DNA of 64,000 bases from Thelonectria olida (Eukaryota; Ascomycota; Sordariomycetes; Hypocreales; Nectriaceae), in assembly GCA_020736575.1 (NCBI GenBank), contig JAGPYM010000003.1, forward strand, positions 434,001 to 498,000. The letters are read 5' to 3'. Under the pieces are notes generated by a model. That model saw nothing but the letters and a program-made list of their open reading frames with translations. It ran no database searches and was not told the DNA's origin. Position numbers and translations under genes: made by a program. Positions 12,663-23,520 of the stretch are shown here, one piece after another; position 1 is the first letter of the stretch; every line of letters starts with the position of its first letter.

Positions 12663-14526
12663 ATGTATCGCATTTGGAACATTTACGGTAAGCCTCAGAG
12701 TCTTCTCACCTGTTGACTTGTTCTGACAAACACACTCAGCCCTGGCTGCCGTCGGCACCATTGGTGGCATGCTCTTTGGCTTCGACATCAGTTCGATGAG
12801 CGCCTGGATCGGCTCCGACCAATACCTCGAGTACTTCAACCACCCTGGATCGACTGAGCAGGGCGGCATCACGGCGTCCATGTCGGCCGGTTCCTTTGTC
12901 GGCGCCCTCGCTGCCGGTGTGCTCGCCGACCGCCTCGGCCGTCGATACTCTCTGATGATTGCCTCCATCATCTGGATTATTGGCGCTGTTGTCCAGTGCT
13001 CGGCACAAAATGTCGGCCATCTCATTGGCGGCAGAATCATCAGCGGTCTCGCTGTCGGCATCACCAGTTCTCAGGTTCTCGTCTATCTCGCCGAGCTGTC
13101 GCCCTCTGACATCCGTGGACGTGTCGTCGGTATCCAACAATGGTCGATTGAATGGGGTAAGTTCACCGCGCTCTTAATCGAATGCGTCTAACTGTCTAGG
13201 CATCTTGATCATGTACCTCATCTCCTACGGCTGCTCCATCAACATCGACGGCCCTCAGGCATTCCGCATCGCGTGGGGCATCCAGGCCATCCCCGGACTG
13301 ATCCTGTTTATCGGCCTCTTCTTCTTCCCCGAGTCTCCTCGATGGCTGGCTTCTCACGACCGTTGGGAGGAGGCTCACTTTAACCTCGCCCACCTCCACG
13401 CTGGCGGTGACCTGGACAGCCCCGTCGTCATTGCCGAGATGGAAGAGGTCCGCGAGGCTGTTCGCGTCGCCCAAGAGTCCAAGGACATTGGTTACCTTGG
13501 TCTCTTTGCTCCTGGAGTCTGGAAGCGCACCTTGGTCGGCGTCAGCGTCCAAATCTGGCAGCAGTTGCTGTAAGTACTCCGAACTCACGCCAGGTCCGTT
13601 CTAACTTGAGCAGGGGAGGCAACGTGATGCTCTACTACCTCGTCTACATTTTCAACATGGCGGGAATGGTAAGCCACCTTCTTGATATCCAGGGCCTCAC
13701 TAACAGATCAGTCCGGAAACGTCGCCCTCACCTCCTCCATCATCCAATACGTCATCTTCCTCGTCACCACTGGCGCCGTCCTGCCCTTTATTGACCGTCT
13801 TGGTCGTCGCTGGCTTCTCATCGGCGGTGCCTTTGTCTGCGGTATCCTCCACTTTGCTTCTGGAGCCGTCATGGCCTCGTACGGACACCACGTCGACAGT
13901 GTTGATGGTAAGACCGCTGCTTCCTGGTGTAATCTAAACTAACAGAATAGGCAACGAAATCTTGAAGTGGTCCATCTCTGGTGCTCCCGCCAAGGGCGTC
14001 ATTGCCCTGGCATACATCTTTGTCGGAGTCTACGGCCTCACCTGGGCTCCCGTCGCCTGGATCTACGCCGCCGAGGTCTTCCCTCTCAAGTATCGTGCCA
14101 AGGGTGTCGGTCTGGCTGCCGCTGGCAACTGGGTGTAAGTAGACTGTCCTCGCTTTTGACCTTCGCTGACCTGTTAGTTTCAACCTGGCTCTCGCCTTTT
14201 TCGTCCCCCCAGCATTCACCAACATCCAGTGGAAGGTTTGTATCCCCGACAGATAGCAAGACACATCTAACACGCTGCAGAGTTATATGATCTTTGGCAC
14301 CTTTTGCATTGCCATGACATTCCACGCCTTCTTCATGTACCCCGAAACCTCCAAGCGAACACTCGAGGAAGTCGACGCGCTCTTTGAGGGCAACATTCCT
14401 GCCTGGCGCAGCGCCTCTTCTGGACTCGACTTTAAGGACAAGGTTGAGCAGGCCAAGCGCACAGGCGGTCTCAAGGGTGATATGGAGGACGAGGAAGAGA
14501 CTACCGCTCAGATTGAGACTGCTTAA
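12663..14526 (+). CDS. MFS hexose transporter
   Basis: Sugar porter of 516 residues from eight exons (12663-12687, 12740-13156, 13200-13569, 13614-13668, 13712-13907, 13951-14134, 14178-14235, 14281-14526). The first exon encodes only eight residues and a base. Motifs: GGMLFGFDISSMS in TM1, DRLGRRYS after TM2, PESPRWLASHDRW in the central loop, QIWQQL in TM7, DRLGRRW after TM8, and PETSKRTLEEVDALFEG at the end. The WQQL and WIYAAEVFP segments match fungal high-affinity glucose transporters. It should sit in the plasma membrane; the substrate is inferred. It is convergent with the RTA1-like gene. Confidence 0.93.
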
Positions 14527-14845
14527 GTGCAGTTGAGCATTTCGGAATTGATTGTACATCAAGCTATTTATTTAATTACTCTTCCAAGAATTGATGGTGC
14601 ATTAAACTATCCATTTTCACTTCCACCACCCATGCACTGATCGGAACGATACAAAGTGGCATATATCTCGTCCAATACATCATTCCTCTCGATTGATACG
14701 TGCTCGTGTAAGGCACCCAGAAACGAAGGTATTTACAGCTCATCTATCCCTTCTATCCGCGTTATACTCTTTGCTCATTACTTCTCGACCGATAAATATG
14801 ACCCAATTCCATCGCAATCCACGACTTGCCCTCATACTCGGACAA
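14527..14845. other. Convergent 3' intergenic spacer
   Basis: 319 bp between two convergent stop codons. AT-rich sequence just after 14526 fits polyadenylation signals. No gene is seen. Confidence 0.4.
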
Positions 14846-15898
14846 TTATTTGTGTTCGAGGGCGACTTCAGCATCGGACCCCTGGGACTTTTCCTGCGTT
14901 AGCTTGTCGTTGAAGACCAAGCCAGGGTGGGCGACGCAAAGACAGAAGACGGCGACGGCAACGAGACTGGGAGCGTTAGATGGTCCTGTATAATGCTAGC
15001 TTCTTCACATACCCTCCTTCCAGGCCGATAAAGAGACCTTGGTCAGTAATGAGATCTGAGTTTGAGTATCCTTCGCTAAGCTCGTAGCACCTGAAGGCGC
15101 AGCGACCGAGAATCAGAATGACGGCGGTGCTCAGGAAGCCAAAGAAGAGTCGCATTCTAAGGCTGAGGGAGGGTGCCGACGCGGATCTAAAGTATCGCAG
15201 TAGGAAGTCGCCTAGGAGAACGCAGAAGATGACGAGAACGGCGACTTGAAGCCCAAGACCAGCCAAGGCGACGTCGATGCCCGTTTGGCTTGAGCCTGAA
15301 CTCACGGTAGACATGGCACCGCCAGCCGCTTTAAAGAGTCAGTGTCAGGGCCGGGCATGTCGGGGAAACCACGCTATTGGAGAGATCGTACCTTGCAGAG
15401 TCAGACAGACCAGATCCGCGGGGATGAAGATCCACCAGATGACCTTGGGCTTTATGCGTGAGATTTCGGGGGCGAAGCTCTGGATGCTGGGATGGATTAG
15501 CAAAGAAGAGAAAGACGTCGGCATACTCACATCTTGGAGAGCGTCACGTAGATGGCGGCAGTGTAAAAGACGGGACCGCTGGTGATGAAGACGATCTGGA
15601 TCATGAATCCCGCAAACGACCATGGGTTATCGTGCAAGATGATGCGGCCAGCGTAGCCAATAATCTCGGTTACACACCCGCATATCATCATGATCATGTA
15701 GAACCAGCTCTTCCACCGGATGCCCAGGAAAATATGAACGAGCATGGCGATGCCGTAGAGAGCGATGAAGATGCCATTTGCGACAAGGCTGGGTCGGTAC
15801 TTGTAAACACTCCATTCGACAGGACATAGCGCAAGAGTGCAGTTGGCGTCTGGGCCGAAGAAGATGAAGTTGCCGGTGTTTTCTTGGTCGTCGGCCAT
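14846..15898 (-). CDS. RTA1-like seven-helix membrane protein
   Basis: Fungal RTA1/lipid-translocating-exporter family member of 299 residues from four exons (15898-15531, 15486-15392, 15328-15013, 14966-14846). Family marks are the N-terminal extracellular Cys pair (NCTLALCPVEWSVYKYRPS), the EIIGYAGR segment, and the TM5 PADLVCLTLQAAGGAMS segment, assembled across an intron. About seven hydrophobic helices are visible. Relatives include Rta1, Rsb1 and Pug1, linked to aminocholesterol or azole resistance, sphingoid-base release and porphyrin handling; the cargo here is unknown. The C-terminal exon is needed to finish helix 7 and ends in a short hydrophilic tail. Without it the frame would run into a stop at 14976. 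Confidence 0.88.
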
Positions 15899-17827
15899 GG
15901 TGGAGGAGAGCAGGCTAGAAGATGAGGATGAGAAGAGGAGATAATATTACAAGGGGCAGTCAACTTGGATCTGAGTGTCTCTCAGTTGCGAAGGGGAGGT
16001 CGATATATGAACTACTCGTACAAATATTCGGATGCTAGCGACAGTCATGGGTCCACGCACTCATATAACAGCACTCGCATTCTCTTAAATGGATGCCTTG
16101 GGGTAAACTAGGTCTAACGTCCAGCTCCCTTGCAACCCCTTTGGCCATTGGCATTGTCAGATATGCAACGGATCAATCAGTGGGTGTCGAGGTGGTGATG
16201 CATGGATTGGCGGGTCATGAACTCGCACTCGCTTGCGTTGCCTAAAAGGGAACAGTGGCTGAACTCCCGGGAACGGTGACATCGGCTTCAAGGCCCGGAC
16301 CATTGATTCATTGTGGCTATGATTGAACGTTTCGCAGCTTCTGTCCAATCACCCAGGCCGTGGTTGACGGCAGAGTCGACGAGGACATCTAGAATTGCAC
16401 AACGTCCGCCATGGCTGAAAGCTGAAGACGCGTCAGGCAGCAGCAAAGACAAGGCGAATTGAAGGCATTTTGCGCCAGCCACAGACCGCTGAAATAGAAA
16501 CACTCGCCAGGAAATGTCTGCCTTGCACCGAGTTCATCGACTGTCGGTCCTCTGATATGACCAGTCTATGAATCAGGCCGTCGTGACTCTATCTCTTGAA
16601 ACAGTGGGGGTGCGAGTGCGAGGCCACGTTCTCCCAAGCTTCGTTGGCGAGGATCTACAGGGCTGGGGCACCGCCTCCATTCTCCACGTTCCATCAACAC
16701 CAAGACTCGGGCGCTCTCTGGTGCGGAATCCCCCAAAGATCGGAGCCTGAGGTGGTCGCTGCCGTCACCACTATAACCTTACTTCAAAATCCTTTGACCC
16801 CATCCCTCGACCCCATTTTTATTGCAAGTTAGGCCATTTCGGGACACCCGTCAGTTCATGACGCCGTCGAGTTGGGCCATCCATCACACCGATCCCAGAT
16901 CGGTCGCCAATTCATCCGAGATTTGATCCTCGTTTCAGGGTCGTTCTCTTTCGCTCCTGGAAGAGGACGCCTCGTTTGGAACAGGGACACGCATATTGGT
17001 TGATAATGCCTTCGTAGGGGCTAATACGTGGCCCGACGCCATGCACATCCAGAATCAGCTGTTCAACCGGCAGCCAAGGATGCATTTCCATTTGGCGATG
17101 CGCTCGGCAGGCACATTCAGTGACCAAAGTCCAGTAAACGTTTGCTGGATATTCGCATTCTGCCCAATAAGCCCCCCTAAATTGCTGACCACCTCCTCAG
17201 TGCAATGTGGCACAGCGCCCCGGTCGGCAACAACGGCATATAAAGTCTGCCCAAAAGCAGCCGCTTCACCTAGCCGACGCCTCAATCCTCCACATTCTAC
17301 CACTCCGTCCAGCGTCGGAGACTTCATCTTGTGGCGCTAACGAGTGCAGCGGAACAGAGCGTGCGACGGGCCGACGGCTTATGGCACAGCTTTCTTCAAG
17401 TAGAAGTGTGTCAGCGAAGGGTGGCATTCACAAGATGCTAGTCGGCCCTGATTCTCGGGTATTCCTGATGATTGGTGAAGCTTCGCTGATCTCGGATAAT
17501 GCCGTGAGCCTCGCCAATCAGTAACTGATATGTACCAAATAAAAACTCGAGCTGCCTAAGAATAACCAAGCCACAGGCACTGCGCTGTCATTGAAACCGT
17601 CTTATAACCTATTACCCATATCGCAATAATTCATATTCTTCTCCTCCAATTGCCAATCGCTTTTTTTTATTTAGCCGCTCTTCGCAAGCTACCATACCGG
17701 AGAGAAGGTTATTGTCATGTCGGAAAGCGTGCATGCCTGTAATCTGTAAATCGTCCTCGCTCGCTGGCGCTGCTGTTCATCCACTCAATCCTCAATCGTC
17801 TGCCTGGCCACACCCCCAAGCGCGCAT
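15899..17827. other. Long intergenic region
   Basis: 1.9 kb. The left part is the promoter of the RTA1-like gene; the right end is the 3' flank of the zinc-finger gene. A 90-codon minus-strand frame at 17055-17327 was considered and not accepted. Confidence 0.45.
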
Positions 17828-18775
17828 TCAGACAGAAACTTGAGTGAAGTGTTTGAAAGTCATCATGTGTAGTCTCCAAGCAATTTCGGAAATCTGTTCC
17901 ACCGGGACAAGCCCATATGCCATGGGTGTCATCCGTCGAATCTCCATCTCGTACAGGGCGCGCAGATGCTCAGGAAGCTCCTTGCTGAGATACGACTCAT
18001 ATTCCTGAGAGGATACTAAGCTACCCGAGGACTCGGATAATCCTGAAGCCGCAAGTATATCCTCCTCGTCATGGTAGTCTAATTTGGTTAATTCGCCATC
18101 TTTGCGGCGTATTCGCGGCGCAGGAGACAAACGTACAGGGAGAAGGTATATCCAAGGGTTCGCTTGTTGGGAAGAGAACACAGTAGATCGCAGTCCATTT
18201 GCCCTCGTCATCCAAATTAGCAATCTCTCGTCTCCTCGTGCGCAATTGATTCCACTGGGATGTGGTCATCTTGCCGTCAATATGCGTCTCAGATCTAAGC
18301 TGGCAAGCATCGCGGGACCGCTGGTGATCTTCAAGCTCAGATTCGGTCTTGAAGGACTCCGAACAGCGTCTGCAGAAATGCGGCGCGGGGGCGTGTTTGC
18401 GCTTCAAGTGCTCTCTAAGCAACGTCAGCAATGATGTCCATCGGCAATTCTCTCCCAAGACCAACTTGAGCCTGTGAATGGATGGGAATCCTGGACCAAC
18501 ACAGGGCCTCCACTCTCTGAATCTCCTCGGATCGTGCTTGTAAAATGGACAAGCAAACCTTTTTGACAAGTCCGTGGACCCCATCGCCATCACCGCGTCC
18601 TCGTCCACAACTTCGCAACTCGTGACACCATAAGGCTCTTGAATGTTCTCGTCAATGGCGTCGGTACATCTGCTGTTGTTAGTATAGATATCGATATTGG
18701 CAAGTCCGAATTGTGGAGTAAGACGTACTGAGTCAGGAAATCATTACCGTGGTCGAAGTTGTTTCCCACACCCAT
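17828..18775 (-). CDS. C2H2/C2HC-type zinc finger protein
   Basis: Fungus-specific zinc-finger protein of 259 residues from four exons (18775-18729, 18669-18466, 18414-18137, 18078-17828). All three joins preserve frame. They rebuild FACPFYKHDP...IHRLKEHLKRKH (first finger), HFCRRCSESF...LEDHQRSRDAC (second finger, CCHC) and then a segment ending DIPSPYYHDEED, which is typical of this family. The N-terminus has DHGNDFLTQ. It is probably a nuclear or nucleic-acid-binding protein of unknown role. The start is uncertain: the ATG at 18775 is the first in frame, but open sequence continues upstream (HLTPAADTRNEYW) behind a possible intron near 18810. Confidence 0.72.
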
Positions 18776-21700
18776 CCAGTATTCGTTTCGAGTATCAGCT
18801 GCCGGTGTCAGATGCTGTTTAAAAACAAAGTCAGTATCAAAGCTCGAATCATGAGTCTCAAGACCTGCACGCTTCCATCCATATGACGCTCCGTTTAGGC
18901 ATATAGTCCATGTCGGGTGTTATGATGGGGTCGCACAACATGCCAGACATTTCGCGTCACCATTCTCTTGTTGGGCTGTTTTTTGCACCTGAATTTAAAC
19001 AGTTCTTCTGTTAGCTTCAGTATACAGCAATGTTGTTGCTGGAATTAGACGTACCACGGAAGAGCTTAGTGACGCGCCGATAAGGTGGGAATTAATAAGG
19101 ATGCCCATTGAAAGCAAACATCTCGTTGGGATCGTATTTGCTGCAGTAATTTTCGCAAAGTGAGATAGCTCGAGGAGATGTTGATGGGTAGTCGAGAGTC
19201 GTTGAGCGTTGGGATCGGTTCTCAGGCTGCACCCAAAGGAGAAGCGGGAAGAGGAGAGCGGCCGGCACATCATGTGCCAAAACTCTGGTCTCGCATCAAA
19301 ATGACAAGGCAACATATCCGTCTTACTCAGCCATTGGACATGGGCATTAGTAAGACGTCTAACATTCACCGTATAACAGGATGAATGGGTGCCCGCAGGT
19401 TCACTGACAGTTTGGTGCAAGTGACATGCAGCGAATTCTCAAGGCTTCTGGAAGAATACGCAGAAGCCCGAGAATAGCGACCTAGTCATTGTAACAACCA
19501 CAAGTTGTACGTACGCATCGAAGCACACTTTGTAGCAACGAGAAACGGTTTTCTGTCAATTGAAAAGCTCATTCTCATGAGATCTTCTAGCTGTGCTCTT
19601 CCGCGGCGAAGGTATTGTCGTCCATGTGCATCCTAGTGGCTGACCACATAAACAAGGCTGGAGATCTGTCGGGGGGCAAGTTTTTTCAATTTCAACGGAT
19701 GTGCAACGTTTGTTAATGACAGTTGGGTGAGTGGTTGGTGTAGTGTCGTACCTAGCAGTCGAATCGGCCGAAACTCATGTCGAAAGGATAGTTCGTATGC
19801 ATTGCGTGGTAACCGGGTTCCGGATAATCATGGGCTGATCCCCTGCTTCTGGGCAGCAAGGTTAAAGGATCCAGCCATCCAGGTGAATGTTTTCGAACAT
19901 CTGAGGTCGAAATGTTGGAGAGTCCAGAAGGCGACCAACGCCATTCCATCAGGATGTTCCTTATTCACAGGCACGATATATCATGAACCAACTCCAAGAT
20001 GAGATGGCTGGAAGATATATCGATAGTGGAAAATAAGAGAGTCCTGGTAAAAAAAAAAAAAAAAAAATCCCACGGTGTGAAGGCTTCCAAGCCTTGGGGC
20101 GGATGAGCATCTGCTCAAGGCCACTGGGACTGGGGCCGTTTTGGCTTGACCAAGCCACGGAACGTCTTCGATTGCCATTCTGTGAAAGTGGAAAGTTTCA
20201 CGGGGCACTCACAGAAAAAGAAGTTTCGGCAGAAGTAGGAGGTTCAGTGATGATGCCATTACCCTGACACCAAAAGCCCTCATGGCCGACGAATCCTTCG
20301 GCCATATTGTCGGCCAAAACCAAAGTCTGCAAACTCGTCTTTCCACGGAGTGTACTTCAATCCACTTGCTCTCAATGTGTCGGTTATCCTGGGTTATCCA
20401 AATGGGGCGTGAATTATGTCCAACGGGCTGTGAAACTCCTGGGAGCCTAACGGGTCGTTCAAAAATCCTTGGCCTTGGAATCCTTGGAAGTCCAGACGGG
20501 TCGACGAAAAGAATCCAAACGGGGCGTGTAATCCTGAGATCCGGAGCCTGCTCCTATCGATCGTTCATGACGAAGTCGTGCTCGTCGGGGGGTATGGACG
20601 CTCTGTAGTTTCAGCGAGGGTCGGGTGCGACGCGTAATCAAGAAGTTGACAATGAGGTCTCCGTTTGCGAATGTGGTTAAAAGGAACAAAACTCCAAGGC
20701 TCCAGACGCCAAGACAAAGGCCGAGGTGTCGCAGGTTGTATGTCTGATGTCGAAGGATCCGGCTGAATTGGTGAAGATTTAAAAAGACAACGTCGCCTCT
20801 GGCGAAGAGATTATCGCGAATGAGTCAGGCGGGATTGCCAACTGGGCAGTATGTTCCTTCCGTTGCAAGTCGCAGCCAGAATCGGCAGGAACAACCACCT
20901 GAATAGGTCCTTGGAAAAGCTGTGTCAACACGCGCTGAGGCCGGGTACTGTGGTGAATATTTAGCATGGATTTGATGTTGGTTTTGGACCAGACTGACGA
21001 TGGTGATAGATGCTCGAGCTCCTGGTTCTAAGTCCTGGTGGGGATCCTCGGGCGGAAAGATAGGACGAGAGGTTCTGTGGACGTGTTGTGGTAAAGAAAG
21101 GAATAAATAATGGATGGCCTCAAAATGGGGAGGACGCGATTTTAAAAGGGACATTTGGTGTTGTGCCGCCTCAGTCCGTAATCATCGATCATTCCATCGC
21201 AGAGACGTGTTCGCGCACATGCGATATCCTCGGATGAGAGTGGGACATGGTTGCTGCCTTGAGAAATGAGCCAACCAGGTCGTGTCGAAGAACACATTTC
21301 GGACGACACTCAAATGTGCACCTCCCAGAGACCGCATAGAGACCCCGCGGAGAGGTTAGCCTGGAGCTGAAGAGCTGACAGTGGCGTGACCTTTTTCCAC
21401 TTCGCAGGTAAATCAAGAGGACGAGGTAATAGGCTGTCAGCTGTCTGATGACGGGTTAGGGCAGAGGGAAGTTGGTGATATTACAGTTGCACGTTGACGG
21501 GATTACTCCGGAGGAGGTTGAAGAAGGCATTCGCACCTAACACTTGAATACCTGGTGTGGAATCGGGCAGCATATCTCCATACACGCTGTGTGTGCGCGT
21601 CTTGAAGTGATAAAGCCTCAGTAGTGTTTCCTGTTTGCTTGCGCATTCCCAGTGAGCGATCGCGCAGCTGCTGCCTGGAAGGAGTTGAATGTTTGCACTC

Positions 21701-22431
21701 GCAACAACCAAGAATGCTGGCGAGCCTGGCCGCGCTGACATTTGCGCGGCACGGCTACTAGCTCTTACTCTGTCGACGGGGTTGAGGTCCATCTGAACAC
21801 AATTGTGACAAAGATTGATCGAGACAGTGCTCCTGGATATTGAAGGTATTCGCTGACTCGCCTCAACTGGTGTGTAACTACTTGATAGACTCCGACATCA
21901 TCACAATAGGCGTCTCGTGATACATAGATGGAATTCCTCTGTCCTTGCGGAACCCCCTCGCGGAGCATTTCCGCAATAATTCCTGAGTCGACGTGCATCT
22001 GGCTTCGCTCTGGCTGCTATCATGGCGAGGGAATCACGAGAGATCATTAAACCATTTTGAATCACACTTCATTGCCAGTGGGTTGAACAAATTCCGTCCT
22101 CGACCGGTCCCTGGGGCACAGGGCATGGACATCGCTGAGAGGTTTGGCACATCTTGAATGGGTGAACATTGACGGGACTCTGTTGTCTACATACGTGCTG
22201 TTAGGTGAAAATGTGCCACCTGGCTTTAAAAATACCAGTACTACCGTCCGAGGTACATCTTGACTCCTTTACTATTGACTGAATGCAGTCTCAAACTTGA
22301 GTCGTGGCCCTTCTCGCCAGCGCACTTGGGACCAACTGCGTCCTTCATTTCTCTCGCATATGCCGTCAGACGTCCTCAGATCTGTTTCAAACGTTCATCT
22401 GTACTTTCAACCGTCTTGCACAGTACCTAAT
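18776..22431. other. Gene desert
   Basis: 3.7 kb with no gene I can support on either strand and no transposon ORF or terminal repeat that I can see. The only obvious feature is a homopolymer of A. Sequence just upstream of the zinc-finger gene (18,990-19,070) contains intron-like minus-strand signals and might hold its 5' untranslated exons. Confidence 0.45.
20049..20067 (+). repeat. Poly-A homopolymer, 19 bases
   Basis: Nineteen consecutive A residues in an otherwise mixed-composition gap. It could be a simple replication-slippage tract or the tail of a retroposed sequence. No adjacent coding relic was recognised. Confidence 0.95.
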
Positions 22432-23055
22432 TTACCATCCCCGACCTCGCTTTCGACTTGTCGCGCCTTCAGTATGGCCAGCGAAAAGTTGCTGCATAGC
22501 GCTTTGCCCACGCAACACGGTGACTGGGGTCGCTTCCTGTTGTCGCCTGAGCCTGTCGGCCGTCTCCTTTTCTGTGTTGAATTTGACTAGGAGTTCTTTG
22601 AAACGATTCTCAAGGTCGGCCTCAGCTTGAACCGATATCTCCAGCTTGACAGCCAGCTCCTGTGCCCTAGTCTCTGCTCGGTTCTGGGCCAGAACCGCTT
22701 CCAAAAATTGCTCCTGTAGAACCTGGGGCTCTGCTAGTTTTCCTCTGAGACTTCGAACTTCAGCTTCCAGCTGCTTCTTGGAGCCCTCGCTTTGTTGAAG
22801 GGCTATCTGAAGGTTTTTGGCGTGATCGATGGACTGCTGGAGTCGATCTTGCAAGTCTGAGGCTTTCGTCTCAGTGCTCGTCTTTGTCTTGCCAGCTTCA
22901 TCCTCAAGCGCTCGAATCCGGGCTCCCTGGGTCTCTTGCTCCTTCTGGACCTTCCTTAGCTCATCCTCCAGTGCATGATCGTTTGCACGATTATTTGGTT
23001 GTCTGGCAAGCCCGCTCGGAGTGCTGGTGCTGGTGGCAAACGTCTTGAACATCAT
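22432..23055 (-). CDS. Coiled-coil protein of unknown function
   Basis: Intronless 207-residue protein. Residues about 25-170 are a near-continuous heptad pattern rich in Glu, Gln, Lys, Arg and Leu (for example LQIALQQSEGSKKQLEAEV), so it probably forms a long parallel coiled coil. The C-terminus ends in basic TSRKRGRGW, possibly a nuclear signal. There is no recognisable enzymatic domain. Two adjacent ATGs open the frame at 23055. It is divergent from the Arg/Ser-rich gene with 465 bp between them. Confidence 0.7.
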   Translation of the reverse strand: MMFKTFATSTSTPSGLARQPNNRANDHALEDELRKVQKEQETQGARIRALEDEAGKTKTSTETKASDLQDRLQQSIDHAKNLQIALQQSEGSKKQLEAEVRSLRGKLAEPQVLQEQFLEAVLAQNRAETRAQELAVKLEISVQAEADLENRFKELLVKFNTEKETADRLRRQQEATPVTVLRGQSAMQQLFAGHTEGATSRKRGRGW

Positions 23056-23520
23056 CTTCTATTTCTCGTTAGTTATTGGCAAACGTAGGCTAGGTAGATT
23101 CGGAGTTACCTCCTGAATCGCAGCCGAGTTGACACCGGCTTTGTGTACCAGATGGGAAATGGCGGGTCTTGTAGTTGAGGTCGGAAATGTTGTCTCGGCC
23201 GATCAAGTGTACGGGGAGTAGTGAAGAGGATCGATCGCCGTGAGGATGAGGCTTTGATGTTGAGGATCGAGAGTAGGAACGCAGAAGATGGTGCAGCCTG
23301 CGATTGAAACTGGAATGATCTAGAAGACTGCGTTTGCTGTTTGCTGGTCCGGTTTGCAGTAGGTGTTCGCCAGCTGGTGACACTTGTAAACAACCTGATA
23401 TCGGCCAATCGCAACCAATCACCTTGGTCAATGAGGATTTGCATGCTGAGTCTTTCTTGTTTTGTTGTGGCTCTTACCGTTCTTCTCACATCAACTCACC
23501 ACCCGATTTCATCGCCAAAG
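23056..23520. promoter_or_regulatory. Bidirectional promoter region
   Basis: 465 bp separate the divergent starts of the coiled-coil gene and the Arg/Ser-rich gene, so both promoters must lie here. The plus frame stays open upstream of 23521 to about 23341, but it lacks a supported start and is treated as leader. Confidence 0.4.

Noticed and set aside
17055..17327. 90-codon minus-strand frame with protein-like composition
   Set aside because: No signal, domain or flanking exon; a frame this long is expected by chance in 1.9 kb of mixed-composition DNA.
23341..23520. N-terminal extension of the Arg/Ser-rich protein
   Set aside because: The first codons are not ATG and the stretch overlaps the divergent promoter; the ATG at 23521 directly precedes the basic domain.
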